From: UBA5078 sp040384465
GTDB lineage: Bacteria; Pseudomonadota; Gammaproteobacteria; Pseudomonadales; Pseudohongiellaceae
Length of the DNA stretch: 64,000 nt
Assembly: GCA_040384465.1 (NCBI GenBank)
Contig: JAZKJF010000010.1
Location: forward strand, 13,125-77,124
Reading direction: 5' to 3'
In this document: positions 18,575-27,748 of the stretch, piece by piece
How positions within the stretch are numbered: position 1 is the stretch's first letter
How the letters are laid out: each line of letters begins with the position of its first letter
Position numbers and translations under genes: made by a program
Notes under the pieces: model-generated
What the model was told of the DNA's origin: nothing
The model's database searches: none
Seen by the model: the letters and a program-made list of their open reading frames with translations, nothing else

Positions 18575-21439
18575 TTATTGACAGGCTTCGCAATCCGGAT
18601 CATCAATCGAACACGCCTTCGGCACGTCCGCCGCGTCCGGCACCGTCTGGTTGGAGACGGCGTTCAGGCTGCTGCTGGAGATGGTTGATTTCTCCGTCGC
18701 AGTGGCGGCCAGTGCTCGCAGGTAATAGGTCGTCTTGAGTCCGCGCAGCCAGGCCATGCGGTAGGTGACGTCCAGTTTCTTGCCATTGGCGCCAGCCACG
18801 TAGAGGTTCAGCGACTGTGCCTGATCGATCCACTTCTGACGACGACTGGCCGCGTCCACCAGCCAGCGCGGTTCGACTTCGAACGCAGTCGCGTAGAGAT
18901 CCTTGAGGTGCTGCGGAATGCGGTCGATGTTGCGCACGCTGCCGTCGTAGTACTTCAGGTCATTGACCATCACGCTGTCCCACAGATCCAGGGCCTTCAG
19001 ATCGCGCACCAGGAAGGGGTTCACCACGGTGAATTCGCCCGACAGGTTCGATTTGACGTAGAGGTTCTGATAGGTCGGCTCGATGGACTGTGACACGCCA
19101 CTGATGTTGGCAATTGTCGCCGTCGGCGCAATCGCCAGCACGTTGGAGTTACGCATGCCGACCGCTTTGATGCGTTCGCGCAACGTTTCCCAATCCAGCG
19201 TCTGGGTCATGTTGACGTCGAGGAACTCTTCGCCACGCTCGTGGCCCAGCATCTTCAGGGAGTCGATTGGCAGAATGCCGCGATCCCACAGCGAGCCTTT
19301 GAAGGTCTCATAGGCGCCGCGCTCGGCCGCCAGCTCGCTGGACGCCGCGATGGCGTAGTAGCTGATGGCTTCCATGGAGGTGTCGGCGAATTCCACGGCA
19401 CGTTCGGAGGAGTAGGGCATCTTCAGCACATACAGCGCATCCTGGAAACCCATAATCCCCATGCCGATCGGGCGGTGCTTCAGGTTGGAGTTCTTCGCCT
19501 GTTCAACCGAGTAGTAGTTGATGTCGATGACGTTATCCAGCATGCGCACGGCGGTCTTGATGGTCTGCTTGAGTTTCTCGTGGTCCAGCCCGCTCTCGGT
19601 GACATGGTTGACCATGTTCACGGAGCCGAGGTTGCATACGGCCACTTCGTCTTTGCTGGTGTTCAGAGTGATCTCTGTGCACAGGTTGGACGAATGGATG
19701 GTGCCCACATGTTGCTGAGGCGAACGCACGTTGCAGCTGTCTTTGAACGTGATCCATGGGTGGCCAGTTTCGAACAGCATGGACAGCATCTTGCGCCACA
19801 GGTCTTTCGCCTTGAGAGTCTTGTAGACCTCGATCTTGCCGGCAATGGCCAGACGCTCGTACTCGCAATAGGCTTCTTCGAATGCGCGACCATGCAGGTC
19901 GTGCAGGTCAGGCACGTTGTTCGGGGAGAACAGTGTCCAGTCGCCATCTTCGAAGACGCGCTTCATGAACAGATCGGGAATCCAGTTCGCGGTGTTCATG
20001 TCGTGGGTGCGGCGACGGTCGTCACCAGTGTTCTTGCGTAGCTCCAGGAATTCCTCGATGTCGAGGTGCCAGGTCTCCAGATAGGCGCAGACCGCCCCCT
20101 TGCGCTTGCCACCCTGATTCACGGCGACGGCAGTGTCGTTGACCACTTTCAGGAAGGGCACGACGCCCTGTGAGGTGCCATTGGTGCCGGTGATGTGGGC
20201 ACCGAGTGCGCGCACTGGCGTCCAGTCGTTACCCAGACCGCCTGCCCACTTGGAAAGCATGGCGTTGTCGCGGATCGCGCTGTAGATACCGAACAGATCG
20301 TCGGGCACAGTCGTCAGGAAGCACGATGACAGCTGTGGACGCAGCGTGCCGGAGTTGAACAGCTGTGGCGTCGAGGTCATGTAGTCGAAGCTGGAGATCA
20401 GGTTGTAGAACTCGATCGCACGCTCTTCACGATTTTCTTCGTTGGTGGCCAGACCCATCGCCACTCGCATGAAGAACACCTGGGGCAGCTCGAAGCGGGT
20501 TTCGCCACTGTGAATGAAGTAGCGGTCGTACAGTGTCTGCAGGCCGAGATAGGTGAACTGGTTGTCGCGATCTGCTTTCAGCGCCTCGCCCAGTACGTCC
20601 AGGTTGAATTCGAGCAGGTGCGGAGACAGCAGGCCGAGTTCGACACCTTTCTCGATGTAGGGGCGCAGTGTCATGGCGTAGCGATAGTGCATCTCGCCCT
20701 GTGTGGCGCTGTCGGCCAGACCCAGAAAGCCCAGTGCTTCGGAGCGCAAGGTGTCGAGCAGCAGGCGGGCGGTCACATAAGAGTAGTTGGGATCTTTCTC
20801 GACCATGGTGCGGGCTGTCATCACCGCAGAGGTGCGCACGTCCTGAATTCGCACGCCGGGGTAGAGGTTCTTGAGCGTGTCCTGGTAAATGGCGTCGGCG
20901 GAGACATTCTCCAGCCCTTCGCAGGCTTCGTCGATGACGGTGCGCAGACGCACGGTGTCGAGCGGGCCCTGAGTGCCGTCGGCATAGGTCACGGCAATCG
21001 CCGGGGTCAGGTCTTTCTCGCGGACGCGTTGGGTTTCACGCAGACGGGCGTGCTCGGCACGGTAGATCACGTAACTGCGCGCTACCTTGTGCTCGCCCGT
21101 ACGCATCAGCGCCAGTTCGACCTGATCCTGAATGTCTTCGATATGAATGGTGCCGCCGGAAGGCATGCGGCGGAAGAAGATCGTGGAGATCTGCTGCGCG
21201 AGTCTGGTCACAGTCTCGTGCACACGCGAGGAGGCAGCAGCGGTGCCACCTTCTACGGCGAGATAAGCCTTGGTGATTGCCACGACGATTTTGGATTCGT
21301 CATAGCCGACTACCGCCCCATTGCGCTTGATGACCCGAATCTGGCCGGGGGCGATGGCGGAAGTAGCAGAGGCTTTGTGCTGAGTGCCTGATTGCGCCGA
21401 AGTGGACGTGCTGGTTTGACTATAGGGTTCGGTCTGCAT
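18575..21439 (-). CDS. nrdA: Class Ia ribonucleotide reductase, alpha subunit
   Basis: The catalytic and allosteric subunit of aerobic ribonucleotide reductase. I take ATG 21439 (GGAG seven bases before it) rather than the in-frame ATG at 21451, giving 954 residues beginning MQTEPYSQ. The N-terminus has two ATP-cone regions: IRVIKRNGAVVGYDESKI near residue 30 and a second around residues 150-240 (LRTVIDEACEGL). Catalytic-site segments include SNLCTEITLN and AVCNLGSVNM, and the C-terminal redox cysteine pair is DCEAC. Upstream, the region carries NrdR and DnaA boxes. Larger than E. coli NrdA because of the extra cone, as in Pseudomonas. Confidence 0.97.
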   Translation of the reverse strand: MQTEPYSQTSTSTSAQSGTQHKASATSAIAPGQIRVIKRNGAVVGYDESKIVVAITKAYLAVEGGTAAASSRVHETVTRLAQQISTIFFRRMPSGGTIHIEDIQDQVELALMRTGEHKVARSYVIYRAEHARLRETQRVREKDLTPAIAVTYADGTQGPLDTVRLRTVIDEACEGLENVSADAIYQDTLKNLYPGVRIQDVRTSAVMTARTMVEKDPNYSYVTARLLLDTLRSEALGFLGLADSATQGEMHYRYAMTLRPYIEKGVELGLLSPHLLEFNLDVLGEALKADRDNQFTYLGLQTLYDRYFIHSGETRFELPQVFFMRVAMGLATNEENREERAIEFYNLISSFDYMTSTPQLFNSGTLRPQLSSCFLTTVPDDLFGIYSAIRDNAMLSKWAGGLGNDWTPVRALGAHITGTNGTSQGVVPFLKVVNDTAVAVNQGGKRKGAVCAYLETWHLDIEEFLELRKNTGDDRRRTHDMNTANWIPDLFMKRVFEDGDWTLFSPNNVPDLHDLHGRAFEEAYCEYERLAIAGKIEVYKTLKAKDLWRKMLSMLFETGHPWITFKDSCNVRSPQQHVGTIHSSNLCTEITLNTSKDEVAVCNLGSVNMVNHVTESGLDHEKLKQTIKTAVRMLDNVIDINYYSVEQAKNSNLKHRPIGMGIMGFQDALYVLKMPYSSERAVEFADTSMEAISYYAIAASSELAAERGAYETFKGSLWDRGILPIDSLKMLGHERGEEFLDVNMTQTLDWETLRERIKAVGMRNSNVLAIAPTATIANISGVSQSIEPTYQNLYVKSNLSGEFTVVNPFLVRDLKALDLWDSVMVNDLKYYDGSVRNIDRIPQHLKDLYATAFEVEPRWLVDAASRRQKWIDQAQSLNLYVAGANGKKLDVTYRMAWLRGLKTTYYLRALAATATEKSTISSSSLNAVSNQTVPDAADVPKACSIDDPDCEACQ

Positions 21440-21596
21440 GAGGTTCTCCATGATGTTTTTATGGTGGTTCGGTCGCCGGTTTGCTTGGCTTCTAATTACT
21501 GGAAAGTGTGTCTGCGCCTGCCGTTATCCCTGTGGGAATTAAGGGAAAACGTGTGTCCTGCAAGGCTGTTTCCGGAAACCGGAAATACGATCCAGA

Positions 21597-21612
21597 TACT
21601 ACATATAGGGGT
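21597..21612 (-). promoter_or_regulatory. NrdR box, promoter-proximal
   Basis: On the minus strand the sequence reads ACCCCTATATGTAGTA, close to the NrdR box (acaCwAtATaTwGtgt). It lies about 160 bases before the nrdA start and 29 bases (centre to centre) from a second box, close to the two-to-three-turn phasing usual for NrdR. NrdR is the ATP/dATP-sensing repressor of nrd operons. Confidence 0.6.
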
Positions 21613-21625
21613 TTTCAGGATCAGG

Positions 21626-21641
21626 AACACAATATAGTGCG
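21626..21641 (-). promoter_or_regulatory. NrdR box, distal
   Basis: Minus strand CGCACTATATTGTGTT contains the palindromic core CACTATATTGTG and matches the NrdR box well. Together with the box at 21597-21612 it forms the paired arrangement expected for NrdR repression of nrdAB. Confidence 0.7.
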
Positions 21642-21680
21642 CTACACAGGAGAGCGCAAGGGCTTTTTATGTGCACAGGG

Positions 21681-21700
21681 TGTGGATAAAGTGTGGATAG
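21681..21700 (-). promoter_or_regulatory. Two adjacent DnaA boxes upstream of nrdAB
   Basis: TGTGGATAA at 21681-21689 is the exact complement of the consensus DnaA box TTATCCACA, and TGTGGATAG at 21692-21700 differs at one base. They lie in tandem, 240-260 bases before nrdA. DnaA control of nrdAB is known in E. coli, and this pair suggests the same coupling of dNTP supply to replication initiation here. Confidence 0.75.
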
Positions 21701-21711
21701 ATTAATGAAAG

Positions 21712-24030
21712 TCAGTGCGCGACGCTGTAGCCCGCAGTTGTCCCGAAAGCCAGCAAGGAGGAGTCGCCCAGCACCCTCTGCAAACGGACGATGGAACTGC
21801 TCAGATCGCCGGAGGAAACCGGTCGGCAGAACAGGTAGCCCTGCAGGACATTGCACTGGTTCAGACGCAGGAAGTCGACTTGCTGATGGGTTTCGACGCC
21901 CTCGGCCACGACCTGCATGTTGAGTTTTTGTGCCATGGCGATGATCGCCGTGGTGATCGCCATGTGGCTGCGGTCTTCCGGCAGGTTGCAGATGAAGGAG
22001 CGGTCTACTTTCAACTTGTCCACCGGCAGGCGCGTGAGATAGCTCAGAGAGGAATAACCGGTGCCGAAATCGTCGATGGAGATAGTCAGCCCCAAATCCT
22101 TGAGCTGCTGCAGAATGACGATGGCCTGGTCGATGTTGTCCATCAGCATGCTCTCGGTGATCTCCAGCTCCAGCCAGCAGGCATCGAGGCTGGTTTCTTC
22201 GAGAATGCCTTTCACCATGCCGAGCAGATTATGGTCGCGGAACTGGCGTGCGGAGAGGTTGACCGCCACAGTCTGATTCCGGAAGCCCTCGGCTTGCAGC
22301 TTCTTGATTTGCAGACAGGCTTTGCGCAGCACGATAGCGCCCAGCTCCACGATCAAACCGGTATCTTCGGCCACGGGGATGAAACGATCCGGTGGAATCA
22401 TGTCCACCTCGGCGTGCTGCCAGCGCACCAGTGCTTCGAACCCGCAGACGGTGTTGCGTAACAGATCCACTTGGGGCTGGAAATAGACCACGAAATTGTC
22501 GCGGGATACGGCCAGACGCAATTCGTTTTCCAAGGACATCCGGGCCACGGATTCGATGTTCATGTCGTCCGTGAAGAACTGGAAGTTGTTGCGCCCCTGA
22601 TCCTTGGCCCGATACATCGCCAGGTCGGCATTCCGCATGAGGACGCTGGCGTTCATGCTGTCCTCGGGGGCTAGCGTAATACCGATACTGACGCTGACAA
22701 TCACTTCCTGAGTAGTGAGCTGAACCGGTTGATTGAGTGCTTTGAGAATCTTTCCAGCTACCTGCGCGGCCGAGCGGGCGTCCCGCAGATTGGGCAGCAG
22801 GATAGTGAATTCGTCACCGCCCAAGCGGGCGACGATGTCTTCCTCTCGTACGCATTTCTTGATCCTGCGCGCCACGGTACATAGTAGTTCGTCACCGGCA
22901 TCGTGGCCAAGGGTGTCATTAATGCGCTTGAACTGATCGAGGTCCAGAAACAGCAGCGCCATCATGTTCTTGTTGCGGCGTACGTGTTTGAGGCACTGAT
23001 CGAGTCTATCCTTGAACAGGCGCCGATTCTCCAGCCCGGTCAGTGGATCGTAGAACGCCAGCTTCTCCATCTGCGCGTGAGTTTCGCGCTGCTCGCTGAT
23101 GTCCTCGATGCCGAACACGATGTGGCCGAGTTCGCCCGTTTCGTTCCGAATCGGTGAGGCGGACACTGATTGCCAGAAGCGCTCGCCATTCTTGCGCGTG
23201 CTGGCCATTGAGGCTTCCCAGCTGAGACCGCCTTTCAGACAGTCGCCTAGCGTTCGGTTCTGGTCGTCGGTGATATGAGGCGCGTAGAGGATGTCGGCCC
23301 GCACTCCGACGACCTCGTCGTTGCTGTAACCGGTGATCTGCGTGTAGCGGGGATTGACGTACTCGATCACCCCGTTGCGGTCGGTGATCAACACCGCACT
23401 CTGGCTTTGCTCCACGGCGCTGGAGAGCGTGCGCATCGACTGTTCGACGAGGCGTTGTTCGGTGACGTCGCGGAAGTTGGCGACGATGCCGTTGACGCCG
23501 GCCACGGTCAGCATACTGGTGAATTCGCCCTCCATCGTTGACCACTGGCCGTCGTGACGGCGGCAGCGAAAGGCTCGAACATGGACAGGCAGGTTCATCT
23601 CGACGGTGCGGGCAATCGCATTGCTAATGTCGGCAAGGTCATCAGGATGGATGTAATCCTGCATGCGGCGCATCTGCGCTGCCGCTTCGCCAAGCAACAG
23701 AGCCAAGGACGGACTGGTATAACGATGACTGCCGTCAGGGTTGCAGATGACGGTAATGTTGTTGGTGTTTTCGGTAATGGCGCGGAAACGCTGTTCGTTC
23801 AGGGAACTGCGCTGGCGCAGAATCAGCACACTGCTCAGCACTGTGGCGGCCAGCATGAGGCCGATGCTGATAGCTTCGGAAAGCAGTATGGAGTCGCGAC
23901 TGTTGTCGATGGCATTGCGATAGGTGAGCCAGATGGACAGGGCAACGGCGGCCAGCGCAGCGAAAAACACGAGAAGCAACAGGACGAAATGCAGTCTCCT
24001 GTCCGATCTGAGAGTTTCGCGCTTGCTCAT
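21712..24030 (-). CDS. Membrane PAS-PAS-GGDEF-EAL protein
   Basis: A 772-residue cyclic di-GMP enzyme. Two transmembrane helices near residues 15-35 and 47-67 are separated by only a short loop, so there is no periplasmic sensor; sensing is probably through the two PAS domains (ICNPDGSHRYTSPS near 95 and VLITDRNGVIEYVNP near 215, the second with a PAC segment). The GGDEF domain keeps RLGGDEF; the residues five positions before it read REED, fitting an I-site. The EAL domain keeps FEALVRWQH, ITESML and DDFGTGYSSL. Both catalytic sites look intact. It lies upstream of nrdA on the same strand. Confidence 0.92.
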   Translation of the reverse strand: MSKRETLRSDRRLHFVLLLLVFFAALAAVALSIWLTYRNAIDNSRDSILLSEAISIGLMLAATVLSSVLILRQRSSLNEQRFRAITENTNNITVICNPDGSHRYTSPSLALLLGEAAAQMRRMQDYIHPDDLADISNAIARTVEMNLPVHVRAFRCRRHDGQWSTMEGEFTSMLTVAGVNGIVANFRDVTEQRLVEQSMRTLSSAVEQSQSAVLITDRNGVIEYVNPRYTQITGYSNDEVVGVRADILYAPHITDDQNRTLGDCLKGGLSWEASMASTRKNGERFWQSVSASPIRNETGELGHIVFGIEDISEQRETHAQMEKLAFYDPLTGLENRRLFKDRLDQCLKHVRRNKNMMALLFLDLDQFKRINDTLGHDAGDELLCTVARRIKKCVREEDIVARLGGDEFTILLPNLRDARSAAQVAGKILKALNQPVQLTTQEVIVSVSIGITLAPEDSMNASVLMRNADLAMYRAKDQGRNNFQFFTDDMNIESVARMSLENELRLAVSRDNFVVYFQPQVDLLRNTVCGFEALVRWQHAEVDMIPPDRFIPVAEDTGLIVELGAIVLRKACLQIKKLQAEGFRNQTVAVNLSARQFRDHNLLGMVKGILEETSLDACWLELEITESMLMDNIDQAIVILQQLKDLGLTISIDDFGTGYSSLSYLTRLPVDKLKVDRSFICNLPEDRSHMAITTAIIAMAQKLNMQVVAEGVETHQQVDFLRLNQCNVLQGYLFCRPVSSGDLSSSIVRLQRVLGDSSLLAFGTTAGYSVAH

Positions 24031-24105
24031 GTCTGGGTCCGGTGGGTCGTTAGCAGTCAGGTCCGAATTCTATTCCTCACGCACTGTGCCTTGGACCTGA
24101 CGCCC

Positions 24106-25002
24106 TCAACGACTCAGGAATTCCAGCAGCGCTTTCTTGGTGTGCAGACGATTCTCTGCCTCTTCCCAGACCACGGAGTGTGGTGCATCCAGAATGTCGG
24201 CTGTGACTTCCTCACCACGGTGTGCGGGCAGGCAATGCATGAAGAGGGCATCTGGTTTTGCCAGCGCCATCAGCTCGGCGTTCACTTGATAGCCAGCAAA
24301 TTGCTGGATACGCAAGGCGCCTTCTTTTTCAAGCCCCATGGAAGTCCACACGTCTGTAGCAACAAGATCGGCATTTCTCACCGCTTCTTTAGGATCGCGG
24401 ACAATGCGGACGCGCGCCTTGGTGCGTTGCATGAGCCAGGACTCCGGCTCGAACCCTTCCGGGCACGCGATAGCCAGTTCGAAATCGAACTGCTCGGCGG
24501 CATTGATATAGGATTGACACATGTTGTGACCGTCACCGACCCAGGCCACGCGCTTGCCCTTGATATCGCCACGGTGTTCGAAATAAGTCTGCATGTCGGC
24601 CAGAAGCTGACAAGGGTGGAAATCATCGCTCAGGGCGTTGATAACGGGCACTGTCGAGTGCTTGGCAAAGACTTCGAGCTTGGCATGATCGAAGGTGCGG
24701 ATGGTGATGAAATCCACCATGCTCGATAGAACTCTGGCGGTGTCTTCAAGGGGTTCGCCACGCCCGAGCTGCGTATCACTGTTGGCGAGGAACAGACTGG
24801 AGCCGCCTAATTGCGTCATGGCCACTTCGAAGGCGACACGCGTGCGAGTGGAGGATTTTTCAAAAATCATCGCCAGCGTTTTGTGTTTCAGCGGATCTGA
24901 ACTCAATGAGGGGCTGTGCTTCAAAGCGATGGCGCGCTGGATGATCGCGTGCAACTCCTCTTTGCTGAAGTCCATCAATGTCAAAAAATGTCGGGTAGCC
25001 AT
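24106..25002 (-). CDS. argF: Ornithine carbamoyltransferase
   Basis: Converts ornithine and carbamoyl phosphate to citrulline in arginine biosynthesis; cytoplasmic. The 298-residue length is normal for the short biosynthetic form. Carbamoyl-phosphate loop SSTRTR at residues 50-55, the HPCQ segment (FHPCQLLAD) near residue 128, and the ornithine-binding HCLPAHRGEEV near 260 are all present. argG lies about 4 kb away in the same window, with pyrC between, as in Pseudomonas. No clear ARG box was found in its upstream region. Confidence 0.97.
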   Translation of the reverse strand: MATRHFLTLMDFSKEELHAIIQRAIALKHSPSLSSDPLKHKTLAMIFEKSSTRTRVAFEVAMTQLGGSSLFLANSDTQLGRGEPLEDTARVLSSMVDFITIRTFDHAKLEVFAKHSTVPVINALSDDFHPCQLLADMQTYFEHRGDIKGKRVAWVGDGHNMCQSYINAAEQFDFELAIACPEGFEPESWLMQRTKARVRIVRDPKEAVRNADLVATDVWTSMGLEKEGALRIQQFAGYQVNAELMALAKPDALFMHCLPAHRGEEVTADILDAPHSVVWEEAENRLHTKKALLEFLSR

Positions 25003-25428
25003 GGCTAAGTTTTCTTGGGTTGTACTCTTGGGTTGTACTTTTGGTTATGTTCCAGTCGTCTGTGCTGCCGACGCTGCAATAGCACGCAGAGTCGCGGACC
25101 GAAAGATCCCGGCCGTCGATCGTCAACACGCAAAGAGGAACGGAAAATTTACGCGCGCGAGCGTGGAAGAAACACGGTCGCGGACGCAGATGAATGGTTC
25201 GGATTGCCTCGATGATCAAATCTCAAAGAGTAGCAATCGCTACCCCTGATCGAGCCTGTATCTTATATTACTTTGTACAGGCGAGGCAATTCCCGGCATT
25301 TTGTGCGTGAATGTGTAGTAAAAATTGCTGTCGCATTGGTGTAGAATGCCGCCTCGCTGTGCAAGTTCGAGGCTCGTTTTCACGAGCAGGCAGAGCTGAC
25401 AATTCCCCCAAGATGAGCCGGAAAAATT
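25003..25428. other. Divergent intergenic region argF / grxD
   Basis: This 426-base region holds no reading frame I can support. Near argF there is a 14-base tandem duplication containing CTTGGGTTGTACT (about 25010-25038). Farther on, GCCTGTA at 25254-25260 and TACAGGC at 25276-25282 form a perfect 7-base dyad around an AT-rich TATATT, which could be an operator or promoter for grxD; TAGAAT at about 25342 is another -10-like sequence without a good -35. None of these is assigned firmly. Confidence 0.4.
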
Positions 25429-25758
25429 ATGAGCATTGAAGACACTATTAAAGATCAGATCAGTTCCAACACCATTTTGCTGTACATGAAAGGCAGTCCT
25501 GATCAGCCACAATGTGGTTTTTCTGCACAGACCGTGCGTTGCCTGATGTCCTGCGGCAAACGCTTTGCCTACGTCGACATTCTCGCCAATCCAGAGATTC
25601 GTGCCACGTTGCCGTTGATCGCGAACTGGCCGACTTTTCCGCAATTGTATGTGGATGGTGAGCTGATCGGCGGCTGCGATATCGTGACCGATCTGTTCGA
25701 GAGTGGTGAGTTGCAGAAGATTGTGGATGGTGCAGGGCAGCAGGCTGCCGCGCAGTAA
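25429..25758 (+). CDS. grxD: Monothiol glutaredoxin (Grx4 type)
   Basis: A 109-residue monothiol glutaredoxin that binds and transfers [2Fe-2S] clusters with glutathione and BolA partners. The active site is CGFS at residues 29-32, preceded by ILLYMKGSP, and the glutathione-binding segments WPTFPQLYVDGELIGGCDIV are complete. Length is standard. It is followed by a REP array with an assembly gap and is convergent with the RNase T gene. Its gene neighbourhood (argF, rnt, pyrC) is as in Pseudomonas. Confidence 0.97.
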   Translation: MSIEDTIKDQISSNTILLYMKGSPDQPQCGFSAQTVRCLMSCGKRFAYVDILANPEIRATLPLIANWPTFPQLYVDGELIGGCDIVTDLFESGELQKIVDGAGQQAAAQ

Positions 25759-25774
25759 TTAGGTATCGATTGTC

Positions 25775-25892
25775 GGTCGCCTGCGGGGCATTTATACCCT
25801 TTGGGTAGGCTCTTACAGATGTGGGTCGCCTGCAGGGCAGGCTCATACAGGCTCAGTGTAGGANNNNNNNNNNCCCTGCAGGCGACCTGCCT
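25775..25892. repeat. Family A REP-like cluster with assembly gap
   Basis: Several half-units lie in a row: GGTCGCCTGCGGGGCA, CCCTTTGGGTAGGCTCTTACA, GGGTCGCCTGCAGGGCAGGC, then ten N (25864-25873) and CCCTGCAGGCGACCTGCC in reverse orientation. The stretch before and the stretch after the gap are complementary, so the gap again sits inside an inverted repeat. It lies between the convergent grxD and rnt genes. The true length is unknown because of the N run. Confidence 0.85.
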
Positions 25893-25915
25893 GACCCTTC
25901 TACTGTCCTACCGTT

Positions 25916-26560
25916 TCAATTCCCCGGCCATCCCCCCATCGCCTTCCACTTGTTCACAATCCCGCAGAACAGCTGTGCGGTTTTCTCTGCATCGTATTTT
26001 GCCGAGTGTGCCTCGCTGTTGCTGAATTCCATACCGGCGGCTTCACAAGCGCGAGCGAGCACCGTCTGACCATAGGCCAGACCACTGAGCGTCGCGGTAT
26101 CGAAACTTGAAAAAGGATGGAATGGATTGCGCTTCAGCGCATGCCGATCCGTTGCTGCGTTGATGAAACCGTGATCGAAGTGGGCGTTGTGAGCGACCAG
26201 AATCGCACGCTTGCACTGATTGGTTTTCAGCGCTGAACGGATGATGCGGAACATATCTTCGAAGACATCCTTCTCGGCACGTGCGATACGCAGAGGATGG
26301 TAAGGATCAATGCCAGTGAATTTGAGAGCGGCGTCTTCGATGTTTGATCCCGCGAACGGAATCACTCGTTGGAAAAAAGTCTGCTCCACGCCCAGCAAGC
26401 CTTTTTCATTGAACCCGAGAATGACGGCGCTGATTTCCAGAATGGCATCCGTCTTGGCATTGAATCCGCCACATTCGATATCCACGACTACGGGCAGGTA
26501 GCCACGAAAGCGTGCCGACATCGGCGTTTCCAACATTTGTTCTTCGTCGTCATAACTCAT
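25916..26560 (-). CDS. rnt: Ribonuclease T
   Basis: A DEDD-family 3'-5' exoribonuclease that matures tRNA and other stable RNA 3' ends and trims DNA 3' overhangs. Start chosen at ATG 26560, which overlaps the pyrC stop as ATGA; the longer frame upstream is pyrC sequence. The 214-residue protein shows the exonuclease motifs VVDIECGGFN (Exo I, Asp/Glu), HNAHFDHGF (Exo II) and HSAKYDAEKTAQ (Exo III with the catalytic His). Length fits the family. It is probably translated by coupling from pyrC. Confidence 0.95.
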   Translation of the reverse strand: MSYDDEEQMLETPMSARFRGYLPVVVDIECGGFNAKTDAILEISAVILGFNEKGLLGVEQTFFQRVIPFAGSNIEDAALKFTGIDPYHPLRIARAEKDVFEDMFRIIRSALKTNQCKRAILVAHNAHFDHGFINAATDRHALKRNPFHPFSSFDTATLSGLAYGQTVLARACEAAGMEFSNSEAHSAKYDAEKTAQLFCGIVNKWKAMGGWPGN

Positions 26561-27600
26561 GCGCTGAACCCCGCTACCTGCCATTGAATTGTCTCGCCTG
26601 CACGCAAGGGAATCACTCGTTCGTTGCCAAAGGCATAGTCTGCCGGTGCCGACCAGCTGGACCGTTCCAGGATGATGCGGCGGGTGTTGTGGGGCAAACC
26701 GTAGAAATCCGGGCCGTGGCAACTGGCAAATCCTTCCAGCCGGTCGAGTGCACCGGCCTCTTCAAATACTTCCGCGTAAAGCTCCAGTGCCGCGTGAGCG
26801 GTGAAGCAACCCGCACAACCACAGGGGTGTTCCTTGAGATGGCGTGCATGGGGGGCGGAGTCGGTGCCCAGGAAAAAGCGAGTACTGCCACTGGTCACCG
26901 CGTCGATCAGCGCCTGCTGATGCGTATTGCGCTTGAGAATCGGCAGGCAGTAGAGATGCGGGCGGATACCACCGGCCAGCATATGGCTGCGGTTATAAAG
27001 GAGGTGATGTGCAGTCACCGTGGCCGCAATATGGGCACTCGCACTTTTCACGAAGTCGACGGCATGGCTCGTGGTGATATGTTCCAGCACCACCTTCAGT
27101 GTCGGATAGCGTGCAGTCAAGGGCGCCAGAACGGTGTCGATAAAGACTTTCTCACGATCGAAAATATCCACGCTCGCATCGGTGACCTCGCCATGGATCA
27201 GCAGCGGCATGCCAAGGGCGGCCATAGCCTCGAGGACGGGATAAACCTTCTCGATTCCGGTCACGCCGTTCTCGGAATTGGTGGTAGCGCCCGCAGGGTA
27301 GTACTTCACTGCCACTACATGAGCACTGCTTTTGGCCGTGCTGATTTCCTGCGGCGTCATGGCATCGGTGAGATAGAGCGTCATCAAGGGGTCGAACTGC
27401 ACTCGCTCCGGCACGGCGGCCAGAATGCGCTGGCGATAGGCCAGGGCAGAGGCCGTGTTGATGACGGGCGGCTTCAGGTTAGGCATGACGATGGCGCGAG
27501 CAAACTGGCGGGCAGTGGCTGCCACTGTGTGTGGCAAAGAGTCACCATCGCGCAGATGAACGTGCCAGTCGTCGGGTTGTATCAGAGTTATTTTCTTCAT
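26557..27600 (-). CDS. pyrC: Dihydroorotase
   Basis: Zinc amidohydrolase that cyclises carbamoyl-aspartate to dihydroorotate in pyrimidine synthesis. The 347-residue product is the compact E. coli type. Metal ligands are the HVH pair in PDDWHVHLRDG (His13, His15), the carboxylated lysine in VAVKYYPAGATTN near residue 100, and later histidines in LIHGEVTD and VVLEHITT; DSAPHARHLKE near 250 carries the catalytic aspartate. It overlaps rnt by four bases, and its start faces the motY promoter region. Confidence 0.97.
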   Translation of the reverse strand: MKKITLIQPDDWHVHLRDGDSLPHTVAATARQFARAIVMPNLKPPVINTASALAYRQRILAAVPERVQFDPLMTLYLTDAMTPQEISTAKSSAHVVAVKYYPAGATTNSENGVTGIEKVYPVLEAMAALGMPLLIHGEVTDASVDIFDREKVFIDTVLAPLTARYPTLKVVLEHITTSHAVDFVKSASAHIAATVTAHHLLYNRSHMLAGGIRPHLYCLPILKRNTHQQALIDAVTSGSTRFFLGTDSAPHARHLKEHPCGCAGCFTAHAALELYAEVFEEAGALDRLEGFASCHGPDFYGLPHNTRRIILERSSWSAPADYAFGNERVIPLRAGETIQWQVAGFSA

Positions 27601-27646
27601 GCGGGATTGCTTGCCTTGTGCTGCGAGATTCCGCTGAGGAATCCGA

Positions 27647-27673
27647 TAAAGTTTTCAGATGCGCTGCCGATGT
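27647..27673 (+). promoter_or_regulatory. Sigma28 (FliA) promoter of motY
   Basis: TAAAGTTT, 11 bases, then GCCGATGT. This matches the FliA consensus (TAAAGTTT-N11-GCCGATAA) with only the last two -10 bases different. It lies 75 bases before the motY ATG and points toward it. A late flagellar-class promoter is what a flagellar motor gene outside the main cluster would need. Confidence 0.85.
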
Positions 27674-27748
27674 TTGACTACTGAGGCACTGTCACTTGTG
27701 TGCCTGGGCTTTTCAGATGCGGGTTAATGCTTGAACCAGATGCAGAGT

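Noticed and set aside
25015..25249. Small Cys/Arg-rich reading frame between argF and grxD
   Set aside because: No ribosome site, no plausible domain and an unnatural composition; likely chance.
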